This document shows, piece after piece, positions 16,930 through 26,070 of a DNA stretch of 64,000 bases. The DNA is from Methylocaldum szegediense (GTDB lineage: Bacteria > Pseudomonadota > Gammaproteobacteria > Methylococcales > Methylococcaceae): contig NZ_OX458333.1 in the NCBI RefSeq assembly GCF_949769195.1, positions 2,790,001 through 2,854,000 of the forward strand, written 5' to 3'. The notes below the pieces were generated by a model. It saw only the letters and a program-made list of their open reading frames with translations. It ran no database searches and was not told the origin of the DNA. The stretch's first letter is position 1. The number at the start of each line of letters is the position of its first letter. A program made the position numbers and the translations under genes.

Positions 16930-17742
16930 TCAGCGCTCTTCCAGCCGGAATTTCATTGTTAGCGTGGCTCGCTGCGAAACGGCGCGGCCCTCTTTGAAGG
17001 CCGGCTGAAAGCGCCAGCGCCGGATTGCCTTAAGCGCAGCATCGTCGAACACCCGCTCCGGGCTGGCCGCCACGACTCTCGCCGCGCTGACCGTACCGGA
17101 AGGGCTGACCTCGACCTCGAGCCGCACCCAACCCTCGATTCTTTGCGCCCGCGCTCGCGGCGGATACTGCGGCAACACCCGCGAAATCACGACCAGACCG
17201 CCACCGCCCGTGCCGCCTTCGCCATTCGTACCGTTACCCCCTCCTCCGGGCTTCTTTTCCGGATTCCATTGCCCGGGGGGTGCCGTAAGGCGCGAGTCGG
17301 AGCCCGGCACAGGAGTGAGAGGCGCACCCGTACCCTGTTCCGGAATGTCCAGCCGAGGAGCCGGTGCGCCTGGCGCTGGAGCGGGCTCTTTCCGGGACTT
17401 GGAGGCGCCGTCGCGGCCAGCTCCGCGCGCCGGCTTCTTCGCGGAAGGCTTGGCGCCTCCGGATGATGACGGCCCAGGTTTCGTCGGCCGAGGCTCGGGT
17501 GCCAGTTCGTTCATCGGGGCAGGCGTGGATGGCGGAGCCGGTTTCGGTTCCTCGGTCTTGGGAATGATTCGGATGAAATCGACCGGTTGCGGATTGGGAG
17601 CCGATCTCAGCTCGGTCTCACGGTGGCTGATCAACGCGCCTATCAAAAATAGCAAGGCCAAATTGACGACCACAGCCGCGGCGAGAGCCCCGACAAGGAC
17701 CCAGCCCGGTCGGCCGGGAAAAACGGCAAGGGATGTTTTCAT
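16930..17742 (-). CDS. tonB: TonB-family energy transducer
   Basis: 270 residues with an N-terminal membrane anchor (VLVGALAAAVVVNLALLFLI), a long proline-, glycine- and lysine-rich periplasm-spanning region, and a C-terminal TonB domain: VISRVLPQYPPRARAQRIEG, then VRLEVEVSPSGTV, then ALKAIRRWRFQPAFKEGR. It couples the ExbB/ExbD proton channel to outer-membrane receptors. The gene overlaps exbD by 4 bases and is last in the operon; no receptor gene is nearby. Confidence 0.92.
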   Translation of the reverse strand: MKTSLAVFPGRPGWVLVGALAAAVVVNLALLFLIGALISHRETELRSAPNPQPVDFIRIIPKTEEPKPAPPSTPAPMNELAPEPRPTKPGPSSSGGAKPSAKKPARGAGRDGASKSRKEPAPAPGAPAPRLDIPEQGTGAPLTPVPGSDSRLTAPPGQWNPEKKPGGGGNGTNGEGGTGGGGLVVISRVLPQYPPRARAQRIEGWVRLEVEVSPSGTVSAARVVAASPERVFDDAALKAIRRWRFQPAFKEGRAVSQRATLTMKFRLEER

Positions 17743-18173
17743 GGGACATCCGGAGCCGAACTGGCCGCCACCGAGATGTTGACGAAACCGGCGAGGCGCA
17801 ACTGATCCATCACTTTGACCAACAATCCCGTGCTGGTTTGGGCATCAGCCAGGATGATGGCGGCCTGGGCCGGATTGGCAAGGCCCAGTTGTTCGAGTCG
17901 GGCGCGCAGCAGGCGTATGTCGACGGATGCGTCGTTGAGCCAGATTTGTTCGTCAGCGGTGATGGTGATAATCACCGCCGCGTCCGTCTGGGGAACGGCC
18001 GTCGCGGCCTTGGGGCGCTGCACCGTCACCGTCGACTCGCGGATGAAGGACGTCGTCACCAGGAAAAAGATCAACAGGATGAACACCATGTCGATGAGCG
18101 GCGTCAGGTTGATCGCGTCGGAGCTGTCTTCGCCGTCGTCGAGGCGGCGCGTGAACAGGCCGCGTTTTCTCAT
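17739..18173 (-). CDS. exbD: ExbD/TolR-type biopolymer transport protein
   Basis: 144 residues. One membrane helix after a short cytoplasmic N-terminus: INLTPLIDMVFILLIFFLVT contains the conserved Asp of the ExbD/TolR helix. The periplasmic domain (VIITITADEQIWLND...) fits the family. It overlaps the upstream exbB gene and downstream tonB by 4 bases each, giving strict translational coupling. Works as stator with ExbB for proton-driven TonB action. Confidence 0.93.
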   Translation of the reverse strand: MRKRGLFTRRLDDGEDSSDAINLTPLIDMVFILLIFFLVTTSFIRESTVTVQRPKAATAVPQTDAAVIITITADEQIWLNDASVDIRLLRARLEQLGLANPAQAAIILADAQTSTGLLVKVMDQLRLAGFVNISVAASSAPDVP

Positions 18174-18691
18174 GGCCGCAATAAACGCTCGGCATAGCGG
18201 CGCTCGAAGGTCCTGGCGCGCCGGTCGAGATTGTAAAAGACCCCGACACCGAAAAGTCCCATGACCAGACCGGCCAAGGTCGTGATCAGCGCCTGCGACA
18301 CGCCGCGCGCGACGATGCGCGTTTCCGCGCTGCCGAATAGGCGGATCAAGTCGAAGGTTTCGATGATGCCGGTCACCGTGCCCAGAAGGCCCAACATCGG
18401 CAGGATGCCGGAGAGAGTCTTGATCAGCCGTAGATGACGTCGCAAGGCGATTTTCATCTCGGCCATCTCGATCGTAGCAGCCGGTGAATGCGGGGGCGGA
18501 GCGGGACGTTCAAGGAATCCGGGCAGACTACGAAGAAAAAACCAGTAGCGTTCCAAAACCAGGGTCCACAGCAGCAGGGAGACGGCCAACAAAGGCCACA
18601 TCACCGGCCCGCCCAAATCCATCAAGTCCTCGATGTGCTGCTCGGACTCGTGCAAGAAACTCGAAAACGTGTCGAGAAGCCGTCCGCTCAT
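18170..18691 (-). CDS. exbB: ExbB/TolQ/MotA-type proton channel protein
   Basis: 173 residues, the short ExbB2-type form. Hydrophobic segments: WPLLAVSLLLWTLVLERYWF near the N-terminus, then LSGILPMLGLLGTVTGIIET and ALITTLAGLVMGLFGVGVFY, the paired helices lining the channel. The LGLLGTVTG motif is diagnostic. The gene sits 23 bases after the long ExbB-like gene, so the operon encodes two channel-type proteins, as in TonB2 systems. Confidence 0.92.
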   Translation of the reverse strand: MSGRLLDTFSSFLHESEQHIEDLMDLGGPVMWPLLAVSLLLWTLVLERYWFFLRSLPGFLERPAPPPHSPAATIEMAEMKIALRRHLRLIKTLSGILPMLGLLGTVTGIIETFDLIRLFGSAETRIVARGVSQALITTLAGLVMGLFGVGVFYNLDRRARTFERRYAERLLRP

Positions 18692-18714
18692 GTTGTCTCC
18701 TCGCCGTGACCCAA

Positions 18715-19944
18715 TTAGACCGAGCTCTGCGACCGGTTATCCTCGTCCGGAGGCGGGTCCAGTCGTTCGAGGCGAGCCGCGAGGGCAGCCGAGGCATGTG
18801 CCTCCAGCAAGGCTGACAGCGTCTGGCTTTTTCCGGTCAGTAGGCTGTGCAATAGCAGAATGGGGATGGCGGTAACCAACCCTTCCACGGTGGTAACCAA
18901 AGCTTCCGAAATCCCGCCCGACATCAGTTTCGGATCGCCGGAGCCGTGCAAGGCGATGGCCTGGAAAGTTTTGATCATGCCGGTTACCGTGCCAAGCAAG
19001 CCCAACATCGGCGCGATGGCGGCCGCCAGCTTCAGGAAAGGCAGGAGTCGCTCCAGTCGCGCCTGCTCGCCGCTCAACGCCTCTTCCACGGTCAGATACA
19101 AAACCTCGTCCTGGTTCGTCGTCGTCTGCTCGAGCCGTGCGAGCACCCGGCCCAAAGGGTTGTCGAGCCGAGGGCGCGGGGACCTGAGCTGGTTGCGGAT
19201 GCGCTGCCCGATACGGGTCAGCTCGACAAAGCGGTAGCCGGCCAACGCGTAGGCAAAGGCTGCGAGCCCCAGGATCAGATAGCCGACGATGCCCCCCTGG
19301 GCGATACGTTCGCGCAGATTCGGAATCTGCACGATTAACTGTAGAGTTTGTCCCGACGAGGGGTCGATTGCGACCGGGGCCAGCGACTGCGCATCCGAAC
19401 TCGCATACTCCCGAGCCATCTCCAGTAGATTCGGAGCCGGCTGTCGGGGCAGTTCGAGCAAACGGTCGACTTCGGGTGAGTAAACGAGATAACGTCCTTC
19501 GGAAAGAAAGGTGAATCCGCCGAGCCGAAGCACTTCTTTCTCGGACGCCTGCCCATTCGGCGCATAAACTTGTGCTTTAAAACTCGATACCGTGCCCAGG
19601 GCCTCCAGCTGGTTCTGCAGACTGGCGAACAACTGCGTCAGTTCGTCGGCGGTCGGGATGTGGTGGCTGTCGGCGAGCCGGGTGATTAGTTCCCGCTGGC
19701 TCGCGGCCTCACCCGCCAAAACCAGCTGCTGATAATAGGGTTTGAGATTCGCGGCACTCTCGCGGATGCTCAAGAACAGCTCCTCTTTAGCCGCGAGTTC
19801 CGTCGCCAAGCGGGCTTCCGCTGTCGACGGCGAGGCCGGCCCTTCGGATTGCGCCTGAGGTGCAGCCAGGACAGGCAGAAAAGCCGCGAACATCGCCCAA
19901 ACGGACACGATCCGGAGGAAGCAGAGAAAGCGTAGGCGCTTCAC
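18715..19944 (-). CDS. Long MotA/TolQ/ExbB-type protein with periplasmic N-terminal domain (TtpC-like)
   Basis: 409 residues. A signal-like start (LRFLCFLRIVSVWAMFAAFL) is followed by about 190 residues predicted periplasmic and partly coiled-coil. A MotA/TolQ/ExbB domain follows: GYLILGLAAFAYALAGYRFV, LLPFLKLAAAIAPMLGLLGT and VTTVEGLVTAIPILLLHSLL. This architecture is that of TtpC, an extra component required by the Vibrio TonB2 system. It overlaps the DUF3450 gene by 4 bases. Assignment by architecture and context. Confidence 0.85.
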   Translation of the reverse strand: MKRLRFLCFLRIVSVWAMFAAFLPVLAAPQAQSEGPASPSTAEARLATELAAKEELFLSIRESAANLKPYYQQLVLAGEAASQRELITRLADSHHIPTADELTQLFASLQNQLEALGTVSSFKAQVYAPNGQASEKEVLRLGGFTFLSEGRYLVYSPEVDRLLELPRQPAPNLLEMAREYASSDAQSLAPVAIDPSSGQTLQLIVQIPNLRERIAQGGIVGYLILGLAAFAYALAGYRFVELTRIGQRIRNQLRSPRPRLDNPLGRVLARLEQTTTNQDEVLYLTVEEALSGEQARLERLLPFLKLAAAIAPMLGLLGTVTGMIKTFQAIALHGSGDPKLMSGGISEALVTTVEGLVTAIPILLLHSLLTGKSQTLSALLEAHASAALAARLERLDPPPDEDNRSQSSV

Positions 19945-20555
19945 GGCGACTTGGGCCCCGGTAGCGGCAGAACCATCAGTTGCGGCGGTTCAAGCTTGCG
20001 CGCCGCGCGCAGCCCGCGGACGATCGCCTCATTCTCCTCGCCGGACAACCGCTGCCAGCGCCGCTGATCGTTGCGCCAGATCCCCGATTCGTGGCCGTCC
20101 AGGGTCTGATAATAGAGCGCCAGGCGGCCGACGCTGAGGAAATCCACCAGACGTTCGTCGTTGCCGATCCGAAGCACAGCCCGGTAAGCCTCAACGCTCC
20201 TGGCGTAATCGAGCTCGACCCGGTAGGCTTCCAACACGCGCCGATATTTTTCCGCCATATCCGCGGCAGGATCGCCGACCAGCTTTTCCAGTCGCTCGAT
20301 TCGGCCGCGGCGCTCGTCGAGCAGAAAAGGGGGGCCATTGTCGATGCCTCGCTTCAGCGCGGAAACGGCATCGGACAGGATATCGTTCAATCGCTGGTCG
20401 AGCTCGGAAAGCTTCTGAAGCTTCGTTTCCGCAGTGTCCGGCTCGGACGGCCCCGGCCCGTCAGCGGGTCGAGGCGGCTGAGCCGGCGTGAGGGACGAAG
20501 CGAAGGCCAGCAGGCAAGCGGTTATCGCGGGCAGTACGTGGCGACGAAGGATCAC
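19941..20555 (-). CDS. DUF3450 family periplasmic protein
   Basis: 204 residues with a signal peptide (LRRHVLPAITACLLAFASSL...AQP). The body is helical with a coiled-coil feel and the family signature FLSVGRLALYYQTLDGHESG followed by W..W. DUF3450 proteins usually have about 250 residues, so this one is short. It leads the operon DUF3450-ttpC-like-exbB-exbD-tonB, the usual order in TonB2-type clusters, and is thought to assist the TtpC protein in the periplasm. Confidence 0.82.
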   Translation of the reverse strand: MILRRHVLPAITACLLAFASSLTPAQPPRPADGPGPSEPDTAETKLQKLSELDQRLNDILSDAVSALKRGIDNGPPFLLDERRGRIERLEKLVGDPAADMAEKYRRVLEAYRVELDYARSVEAYRAVLRIGNDERLVDFLSVGRLALYYQTLDGHESGIWRNDQRRWQRLSGEENEAIVRGLRAARKLEPPQLMVLPLPGPKSP

Positions 20556-20737
20556 CTTGGACGAACCGATTCCAGGTATTAGTCGTCGCAGAATATCACA
20601 GGCGTTTCAAAGCCCAACAACGGGAAAATTTCCCAAGCAGAGGATGTTCTCAAGCTGTTTGACCAACCATGAAACGTCCGATGCAAACCTTGCATGGTCT
20701 ATATGAATTCGAAGATTCTCGATACCGCAGGCACCGT

Positions 20738-21673
20738 TCACTCGCGGACGGAAACCGCTTCCCGGCGCCGCACCGACAGAAGCAAGAGCGCTCCCGGCAA
20801 AGCCGTCAACAAATGCAAGGCGCCGAAGATCAGAGACACGGCAAGGCTTTGCTCTGGCGTCAGCCCGGCGGGAGCGAGCAGAAACACAGCGGCCGCCTCC
20901 CGTTTGCCCCAGTCAGAAACCAGCGCCGGCAGCGAGCTGACACCCAGCAACAACAGCGGCCCGAGCATAAACACGGTCAGCGCATTGCCGGAAAGGCCCA
21001 GCCCGGCAGCTGCCAGGGCAAAGTTCGCCGCCAGCAGAAGCTGGATCAGCAGGGATAATCCATAATGCCCGGGCGATCGCAACGGATTGCAGAGGGCGAG
21101 TACAATCCTGGTATGGGATTGCGCCATCGGCCAAAAACGCCGAAAGACGACGACGGCCACGCTTGCCAACGACAGCAGCATCAGCGCGAACAAGACGATT
21201 TGAAGCGCGGGAAATTCGCTGTACAGTCTCAAGTAAACCGGCGTCAGTCCGAGCGCAATGAGCAGCAGGACGATTTTTCCGGAGAAACGGTCCACGGCCT
21301 GGCCGACGATGAGCTGCCAGTTTTCCGCGCTGCCCCGCATCAGCTGAAACCGCGCCAACTCGCCGACCACCAGCGGCGGACCACACTCGCTGACGCTCTG
21401 GCTAACCCAAAGGACGCGGATAAAGTCTTTGAACGGCGCCTGAACCCCCAAAGCTCGGCAAATCCGCCACCAGCGCAAAGCGAATGTGGCGATCGAGAGC
21501 AGGAACACTCCGACAATCGCTGCGCCCATGGTCGGGTCGAAGCGGCTGAGGTGAGCCATCAGCGCGGAGCGGTCGATCTTAGCGAAAATGAAGGCGAACA
21601 CCGTCAGCATCAGGACGAAACGCACGCTCCGCCGGTTGAGCCACGTCCCCGATTTCAGGAGAACTTGTTTCAC
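20738..21673 (-). CDS. Lysylphosphatidylglycerol synthase/AglD-type transmembrane protein
   Basis: 311 residues with about seven or eight hydrophobic segments (for example RFVLMLTVFAFIFAKI and VIVGVFLLSIATFALRWWRI in the N-terminal part). FALRWWRI...LWVSQSVSECGPPLVVGELAR matches the LPG_synthase_TM/UPF0104 family, which includes MprF flippase domains and AglD-like proteins. No synthase domain is attached. It likely moves a lipid-linked compound across the inner membrane; the substrate is unknown. Only 21 bp separate its start from the divergent DUF3080 gene. Confidence 0.82.
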   Translation of the reverse strand: MKQVLLKSGTWLNRRSVRFVLMLTVFAFIFAKIDRSALMAHLSRFDPTMGAAIVGVFLLSIATFALRWWRICRALGVQAPFKDFIRVLWVSQSVSECGPPLVVGELARFQLMRGSAENWQLIVGQAVDRFSGKIVLLLIALGLTPVYLRLYSEFPALQIVLFALMLLSLASVAVVVFRRFWPMAQSHTRIVLALCNPLRSPGHYGLSLLIQLLLAANFALAAAGLGLSGNALTVFMLGPLLLLGVSSLPALVSDWGKREAAAVFLLAPAGLTPEQSLAVSLIFGALHLLTALPGALLLLSVRRREAVSVRE

Positions 21674-21694
21674 TACCTCAATGCCTTATCTGAT

Positions 21695-22828
21695 ATGGAA
21701 ACCGTCGTCGGCTCGGGCGCCGTGAAATCGAACCCCGCGCGTAGTTTTAGAGCATGTTTCATCGGGTTTTTCGCGATCGTTCTCGCCTTGGGAGTGGCCG
21801 GCTGCTCCGGCAATTCGCCCGAAGCGATGTTCGAAAATTATCTCAAGCGCCTATCGAACGTAACCGAGGTTGAGCTCGACGAAGCGGCGGAAAAACCTGT
21901 CGTACCGCCTTATCCGAGAGCACGGGACATCGTGCTCCCGGTCGATGATATCCGAATTGGCGTCATCACTTATCTCGAGATGACCCGCTGCGGGCTGATC
22001 GCTGAAATCAGCTCGCGCAATAGCTCTCTCGGGCGAGTGCAGCGGGAAAGCGGTCGTTTCCTCTACGAGCTGAATACGTTCAGAAAACTTTCCGAGTGCG
22101 ACGCGCGAACGCGAGGCCAAGACGAAGATCCGGAATTCGCCGACAAACTAAAATCGCTCCTACAAGCGAAAGCCGACAATTTACCTAAGGTATTCTGGAA
22201 TGCTACCTTCGCGGCCAAGGAGTTCCGGGTTTTCATGGATACGGCTACAGACCCGCTTCAACGCAGCGAGGCGGTTTCCGTGGCCCGTTTCGAAAGGCCG
22301 ATTCGGTATTTGGCCTCGCTGGGCGCGAGGCTCGAGGAAGCGCCTTCGATTCCCCCGGAAGAATTCGAACAGCACTATTTCGAACTCCAAATCGACAAAA
22401 CCGGCGGCAAGATCGTGCGCGCCCTGAGCCTGAGCGGGTTTTATCTGGACCGGGCCGGGGAGCTTTTGGAACAAGCCGCCTCAACCGGACGAATGTGTCC
22501 GATGGGCAAGAAAACCCGACGGGCCGAATATCTTTTCAACGTCTTCGTCAAGTTTTACGCGGGCGAAGTGCAGCCCTACATCAGCCAGCTGCACCAAGCC
22601 GCTTCCCCTTTGGTCGAAAGCGTGAAATTGCTGAAGGAAGGCCAAAGGGTCGAGCTTCCCCCCGCCTTCGAAAGCTATTACGCCGCGACGCTCGATCCGG
22701 CAGCCGAGCAAGGCCTCTGGCATCGCTTCAACGCCGCACTGCAACGCCACACCCGGGCATGGCAGAGTGTGCTGAAACCCTGCGGAATGATGCCTGGCGG
22801 TCCCGTTACGCCGAGTATGTCTCAATGA
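21695..22828 (+). CDS. DUF3080 family lipoprotein
   Basis: Start placed at ATG 21695, which opens a lipoprotein signal (IGFFAIVLALGVAGC, lipobox LGVAGC with the acylated Cys near residue 31). The longer open frame upstream runs antisense through the flippase-like gene. About 377 residues. The mature protein is mostly helical (YLKRLSNVTEVELDEA; ISSRNSSLGRVQRESGRFLY; LNTFRKLSECDAR), matching DUF3080. Function unknown; probably anchored to the outer membrane on the periplasmic side. Confidence 0.8.
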   Translation: METVVGSGAVKSNPARSFRACFIGFFAIVLALGVAGCSGNSPEAMFENYLKRLSNVTEVELDEAAEKPVVPPYPRARDIVLPVDDIRIGVITYLEMTRCGLIAEISSRNSSLGRVQRESGRFLYELNTFRKLSECDARTRGQDEDPEFADKLKSLLQAKADNLPKVFWNATFAAKEFRVFMDTATDPLQRSEAVSVARFERPIRYLASLGARLEEAPSIPPEEFEQHYFELQIDKTGGKIVRALSLSGFYLDRAGELLEQAASTGRMCPMGKKTRRAEYLFNVFVKFYAGEVQPYISQLHQAASPLVESVKLLKEGQRVELPPAFESYYAATLDPAAEQGLWHRFNAALQRHTRAWQSVLKPCGMMPGGPVTPSMSQ

Positions 22829-23072
22829 GCCGTTCCTCGCGAGCCGGATCGACCGGCATAGGCGCTTACAAACGCGAGTCGCCCCTTGTCCCGCTCTGGC
22901 CGCGGAGCGGCCGTTCGATGCGGCCGGACCAAGCTGAACGATTGCTCCCGTGCTGAATGACATGTCGCAAAAGACGGATAAAATTGTCGTAGCCGAAGGA
23001 TGACGCGGAACGCCCACCCGCCGCTCGGCACAACGAAATTCTGCTTTCATTTGGACATAACCAGGAAAATCC

Positions 23073-23510
23073 ATGAGCACTCTGACACTCGATATCGCCA
23101 ATGCCATCATCGACGGTGCCTTTAGAAAAGCCCGTGACTTGGGATTGGCGCCGTTGGCTGTGGCGGTCTTGGACGACGGCGGTCACTTGAAGGCCCTGCA
23201 GCGGCAGGACGGTGCCTCTTTCATGCGCGGGTCTATCGCTCTGGCCAAAGCCTGGGGAGCCATTGGAATGGGGGTATCCTCGCGGGAGTTGGGTAAAATG
23301 GCGAGAGAACGGCCCCATTTCATGACCGCCCTGACTGAAATAGCGGATGGTCGTCTCATGCCGGTTCCGGGCGGGGTTCTGATACGCTCGGCGGATAACC
23401 GAATCATGGGGGCGGTCGGCATCAGTGGCGATCTGTCCGATCTCGACGAAAGCTGCGCAGTTGCGGGAATCGACGCTGTCGGCCTAATCCCGGATTATGG
23501 GAAGAAATAG
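23073..23510 (+). CDS. GlcG/HbpS-type heme-binding family protein
   Basis: 145 residues with the GlcG/HbpS (DUF336) pattern: LAPLAVAVLDDGGHLKALQR, then MRGSIALAKAWGAIGMGVSS, then MPVPGGVLIRSADNRIMGAV and GISGDL. AGGA eight bases before the ATG is the ribosome site. Family members bind heme or sense redox state, and others occur with glycolate or diol metabolism. It lies 204 bp before the GTP cyclohydrolase fusion on the same strand, so it may or may not belong with that cluster. Confidence 0.88.
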   Translation: MSTLTLDIANAIIDGAFRKARDLGLAPLAVAVLDDGGHLKALQRQDGASFMRGSIALAKAWGAIGMGVSSRELGKMARERPHFMTALTEIADGRLMPVPGGVLIRSADNRIMGAVGISGDLSDLDESCAVAGIDAVGLIPDYGKK

Positions 23511-23714
23511 CAATATACTGGCGTTTCCATTCCGTTCAAAAGTCGATCGGCAGAGCCGTTTGAGCCTACTCGACGCCAACCGACCCCGTTGGCACGCCGA
23601 TATTTTCCGGCGAGTGCAACCAATCTCGGCGCACGAGCCTCGTTTGGTATCGACTCCGGAATTTTGCTGTTTATACTGTTTGCCTTTTTATCGCTACCCC
23701 CGCAGAAATCTCTA

Positions 23715-25028
23715 GTGAAGAACCTGGTCAAGACTCGAATTCCCACCGGCTACGGCGAATTCACACTTTATCTTTATAGCGAGCACGGCAAGGACCACCT
23801 CGCTTTGGTGAAATCGAACGTAAACGGTGAGCGCGGCGTGCCCGTCCGGGTCCACTCGGAATGTCTGACCGGCGACGTCTTCGGCTCTCGACGCTGCGAC
23901 TGTGGGGATCAGCTCAAGCACACGCTTCAGTACCTCGGGCGCTCACGCTGCGGCATTCTGCTTTATCTGCGCCAAGAAGGACGCGGCATAGGCCTCCGCA
24001 AGAAATTGGAAGCCTACAACCTGCAAGACCGCGGCCTCGACACCGTGGAGGCCAACATCAGCCTGGGTCACCAGCCAGATGAGCGGAACTACGGCGTCGC
24101 CGCCCTGATGCTCAAGGACCTGGGCGTTCGTTCGATCCGGCTCATCACCAACAACCCCCGCAAGGTCGACGAACTCACCGAATACGGCATCGAGGTCGAG
24201 GCGCGCATACCCATAGAAGTCGGCCATCACGACGACAACGCCGGATATTTGCGCTCCAAGGCCGAGAAGCTGGCTCATTTGCTGACGTTCCGGGAAAGAA
24301 CGCCGTTCCATCGCGAACTAGCCTTCATCGAACCTTTGATCGACCAACTCTCGCTGGCCCAAGCATCGGGCGAAGGTGGCCCCTTCGTCACCCTGACTTA
24401 CGCCCAGAGCATAGACGGTAGCATCGCCGTCGACAGTCAGGCTCCCTACGCCCTGAGCTCTAGGCAATCGCTGACACTCACGCATTTCCTGAGGGCGCAC
24501 CACGACGCACTACTGGTCGGCGTTAATACGATCCTCAGCGACGATCCCCAGCTCAACGTCCGGTACTACGAGGGCGAGGACCCGCAGCCGGTCATTCTCG
24601 ACAGCACTCTGCGGACACCCCCGTACTGCCGCGTACTGAGGCAGTCGAAAAAACCGCCCGTCATCGTAACGACTGGTGGGTCGGACCCGGCGAGGCGTGA
24701 GGCGCTGGCCGCGGCCGGCGCGAAAATTCTCGAGGTGGGGGCAAGCGAGGACGGTTGCGTCGACTTGAACGAGACGCTGCCGAAACTAAGCGAACTCGGC
24801 ATTCGGACCCTCATGGTCGAGGGCGGATCAAAGATCATCAGCACCTTTCTCAAACATCATTTAGTGAATTACTGCGTGATTACGATAACTCCAAAAATCA
24901 TAGGCGGACTTAAAGCCATAGACGATCTCTGCCGCTCTGGCGAACGAGCGCCCTTGCAAATCACGGACTGCCAGTACCATATCCTGGGTTCCGACATCAT
25001 CGCCTTCGGTCCTGTCGGTTATCTCTGA
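23715..25028 (+). CDS. GTP cyclohydrolase II fused to RibD-type reductase
   Basis: Start GTG 23715 (VKNLVKTRIPTGYGEFTLYL); the upstream frame looks non-coding. About 437 residues. Residues 1-200 form a GTP cyclohydrolase II: zinc cysteines in CLTGDVFGSRRCDCGDQ, then LRQEGRGIGLRKK and RLITNNPRK. From about 225 there is a RibD C-terminal reductase domain: VTLTYAQSIDGSIA, LLVGVNTILSDDPQLNVR, VEGGSKIISTFL. No deaminase and no RibB domain is present. The expected product is therefore a reduced (ribityl) diaminopyrimidine phosphate rather than the deaminated riboflavin intermediate. It is followed without a gap by a dehydrogenase, a PTPS homologue and a methyltransferase, so I infer a pathway other than ordinary riboflavin synthesis. 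Confidence 0.9.
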   Translation: MKNLVKTRIPTGYGEFTLYLYSEHGKDHLALVKSNVNGERGVPVRVHSECLTGDVFGSRRCDCGDQLKHTLQYLGRSRCGILLYLRQEGRGIGLRKKLEAYNLQDRGLDTVEANISLGHQPDERNYGVAALMLKDLGVRSIRLITNNPRKVDELTEYGIEVEARIPIEVGHHDDNAGYLRSKAEKLAHLLTFRERTPFHRELAFIEPLIDQLSLAQASGEGGPFVTLTYAQSIDGSIAVDSQAPYALSSRQSLTLTHFLRAHHDALLVGVNTILSDDPQLNVRYYEGEDPQPVILDSTLRTPPYCRVLRQSKKPPVIVTTGGSDPARREALAAAGAKILEVGASEDGCVDLNETLPKLSELGIRTLMVEGGSKIISTFLKHHLVNYCVITITPKIIGGLKAIDDLCRSGERAPLQITDCQYHILGSDIIAFGPVGYL

Positions 25029-26053
25029 TGCGAGTAAAAGCCATTTATCATGTAGCCCCGAGAACGGTAGCGGAGCAGGAAGTCGATTTGCCCGCGCCGC
25101 GAAACGGAGAATTACTGATCAAAGCCCTGTGCTCTGCCATCAGTCCGGGCACCGAGTCGCTCATTTTCCGGGGCGAGGTACCCTCGGATCAGCCGCAGGA
25201 CATATCCATCGGCAGCCTTCAGGGCAGTTTCAGCTACCCATTCCGTTACGGTTACGCCTTGGTCGGGGAGGTCGCCGCCGTCGGATCGGATGAAGACCGA
25301 GAGTGGCTGGGCCGGCGGGTTTTCGCCTATCACCCCCATCAAAACTACGCCGTAGTCGATAAAAAGGATTGTCTGATCGTGCCGGAGGACATTCCGGCGG
25401 AAAGAGCCCTGTTTCTCGCCAACATGGAATCCGCGCTGAATCTGGTTTTCGATACGGCACCCCTGCCGGGCGAGCGAATCATGGTTTTTGGACAGGGTAT
25501 CGTCGGGCTGCTCGTTACGGCCATTCTCGCCCGGTTTCCGCTCGAGGAACTGATTACGGCCGATCCCGTAGCCATGCGCCGGCAGAAGTCGGTCGAACTC
25601 GGCGCTGCCTTATCCATCAATCCAGAGGTCAAACGCGAGTTCGCCGCTCTCAAGGACTGCCTGTTCTACGAAGGATTGGACGGGCTGGATGCCGCCATCG
25701 AAGTTTCGGGAAATCTTGCCGCCCTGAACCAAGCGATCGAACTGACCGGCTTCGCCGGCCGCGTTATCATTGGCTCCTGGTATGGGCAGAGCGAGGTGCC
25801 GCTCGACCTCGGCAGCCATTTTCACCGGCAGCGGATCCGATTGATTTCCAGCCAGGTCAGCACGATTGATCCACGTCTGTCCGGGCGGTGGACCAAGAAA
25901 CGCCGGCTCGACCTCGCCTGGCAGTGGCTGACTGAAATCCGCGCGGAAAGGCTGATCACCCATCATTTTTCACCCAGCGCCTGCCAGGACGCCTTCGAGC
26001 TGATCGATAGCAAACGGGCGGGCGTGTTGCAGCCTGTCTTCGAATACACCTGA
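25028..26053 (+). CDS. MDR-family dehydrogenase, BchC-like
   Basis: 341 residues. The start codon shares one base with the stop of the cyclohydrolase fusion (TGATG), so translation is coupled. Residues 1-130 form the GroES-like catalytic domain with ALCSAISPGTESLIFRGE, the S-x-G-T-E pattern of the BchC-like medium-chain branch. The nucleotide fold follows at residue 155 (MVFGQGIVGLLVTAIL). The usual four-cysteine structural zinc loop is absent. Likely an NAD(P)-dependent oxidation or reduction of an alcohol/ketone group on the cluster's intermediate; the substrate is unknown. Confidence 0.85.
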   Translation: MRVKAIYHVAPRTVAEQEVDLPAPRNGELLIKALCSAISPGTESLIFRGEVPSDQPQDISIGSLQGSFSYPFRYGYALVGEVAAVGSDEDREWLGRRVFAYHPHQNYAVVDKKDCLIVPEDIPAERALFLANMESALNLVFDTAPLPGERIMVFGQGIVGLLVTAILARFPLEELITADPVAMRRQKSVELGAALSINPEVKREFAALKDCLFYEGLDGLDAAIEVSGNLAALNQAIELTGFAGRVIIGSWYGQSEVPLDLGSHFHRQRIRLISSQVSTIDPRLSGRWTKKRRLDLAWQWLTEIRAERLITHHFSPSACQDAFELIDSKRAGVLQPVFEYT

Positions 26054-26070
26054 CGACCCGAGGAACAGCG

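Noticed and set aside
21065-21694. N-terminal extension of the DUF3080 frame
   Set aside because: It runs antisense through the flippase-like gene, is rich in Gln/Arg/His and precedes a clear lipoprotein signal, so it is not coding.
23511-23714. Possible FMN riboswitch before the cyclohydrolase-RibD fusion
   Set aside because: I looked for the conserved FMN-element boxes and did not see them, which also argues against ordinary riboflavin regulation.
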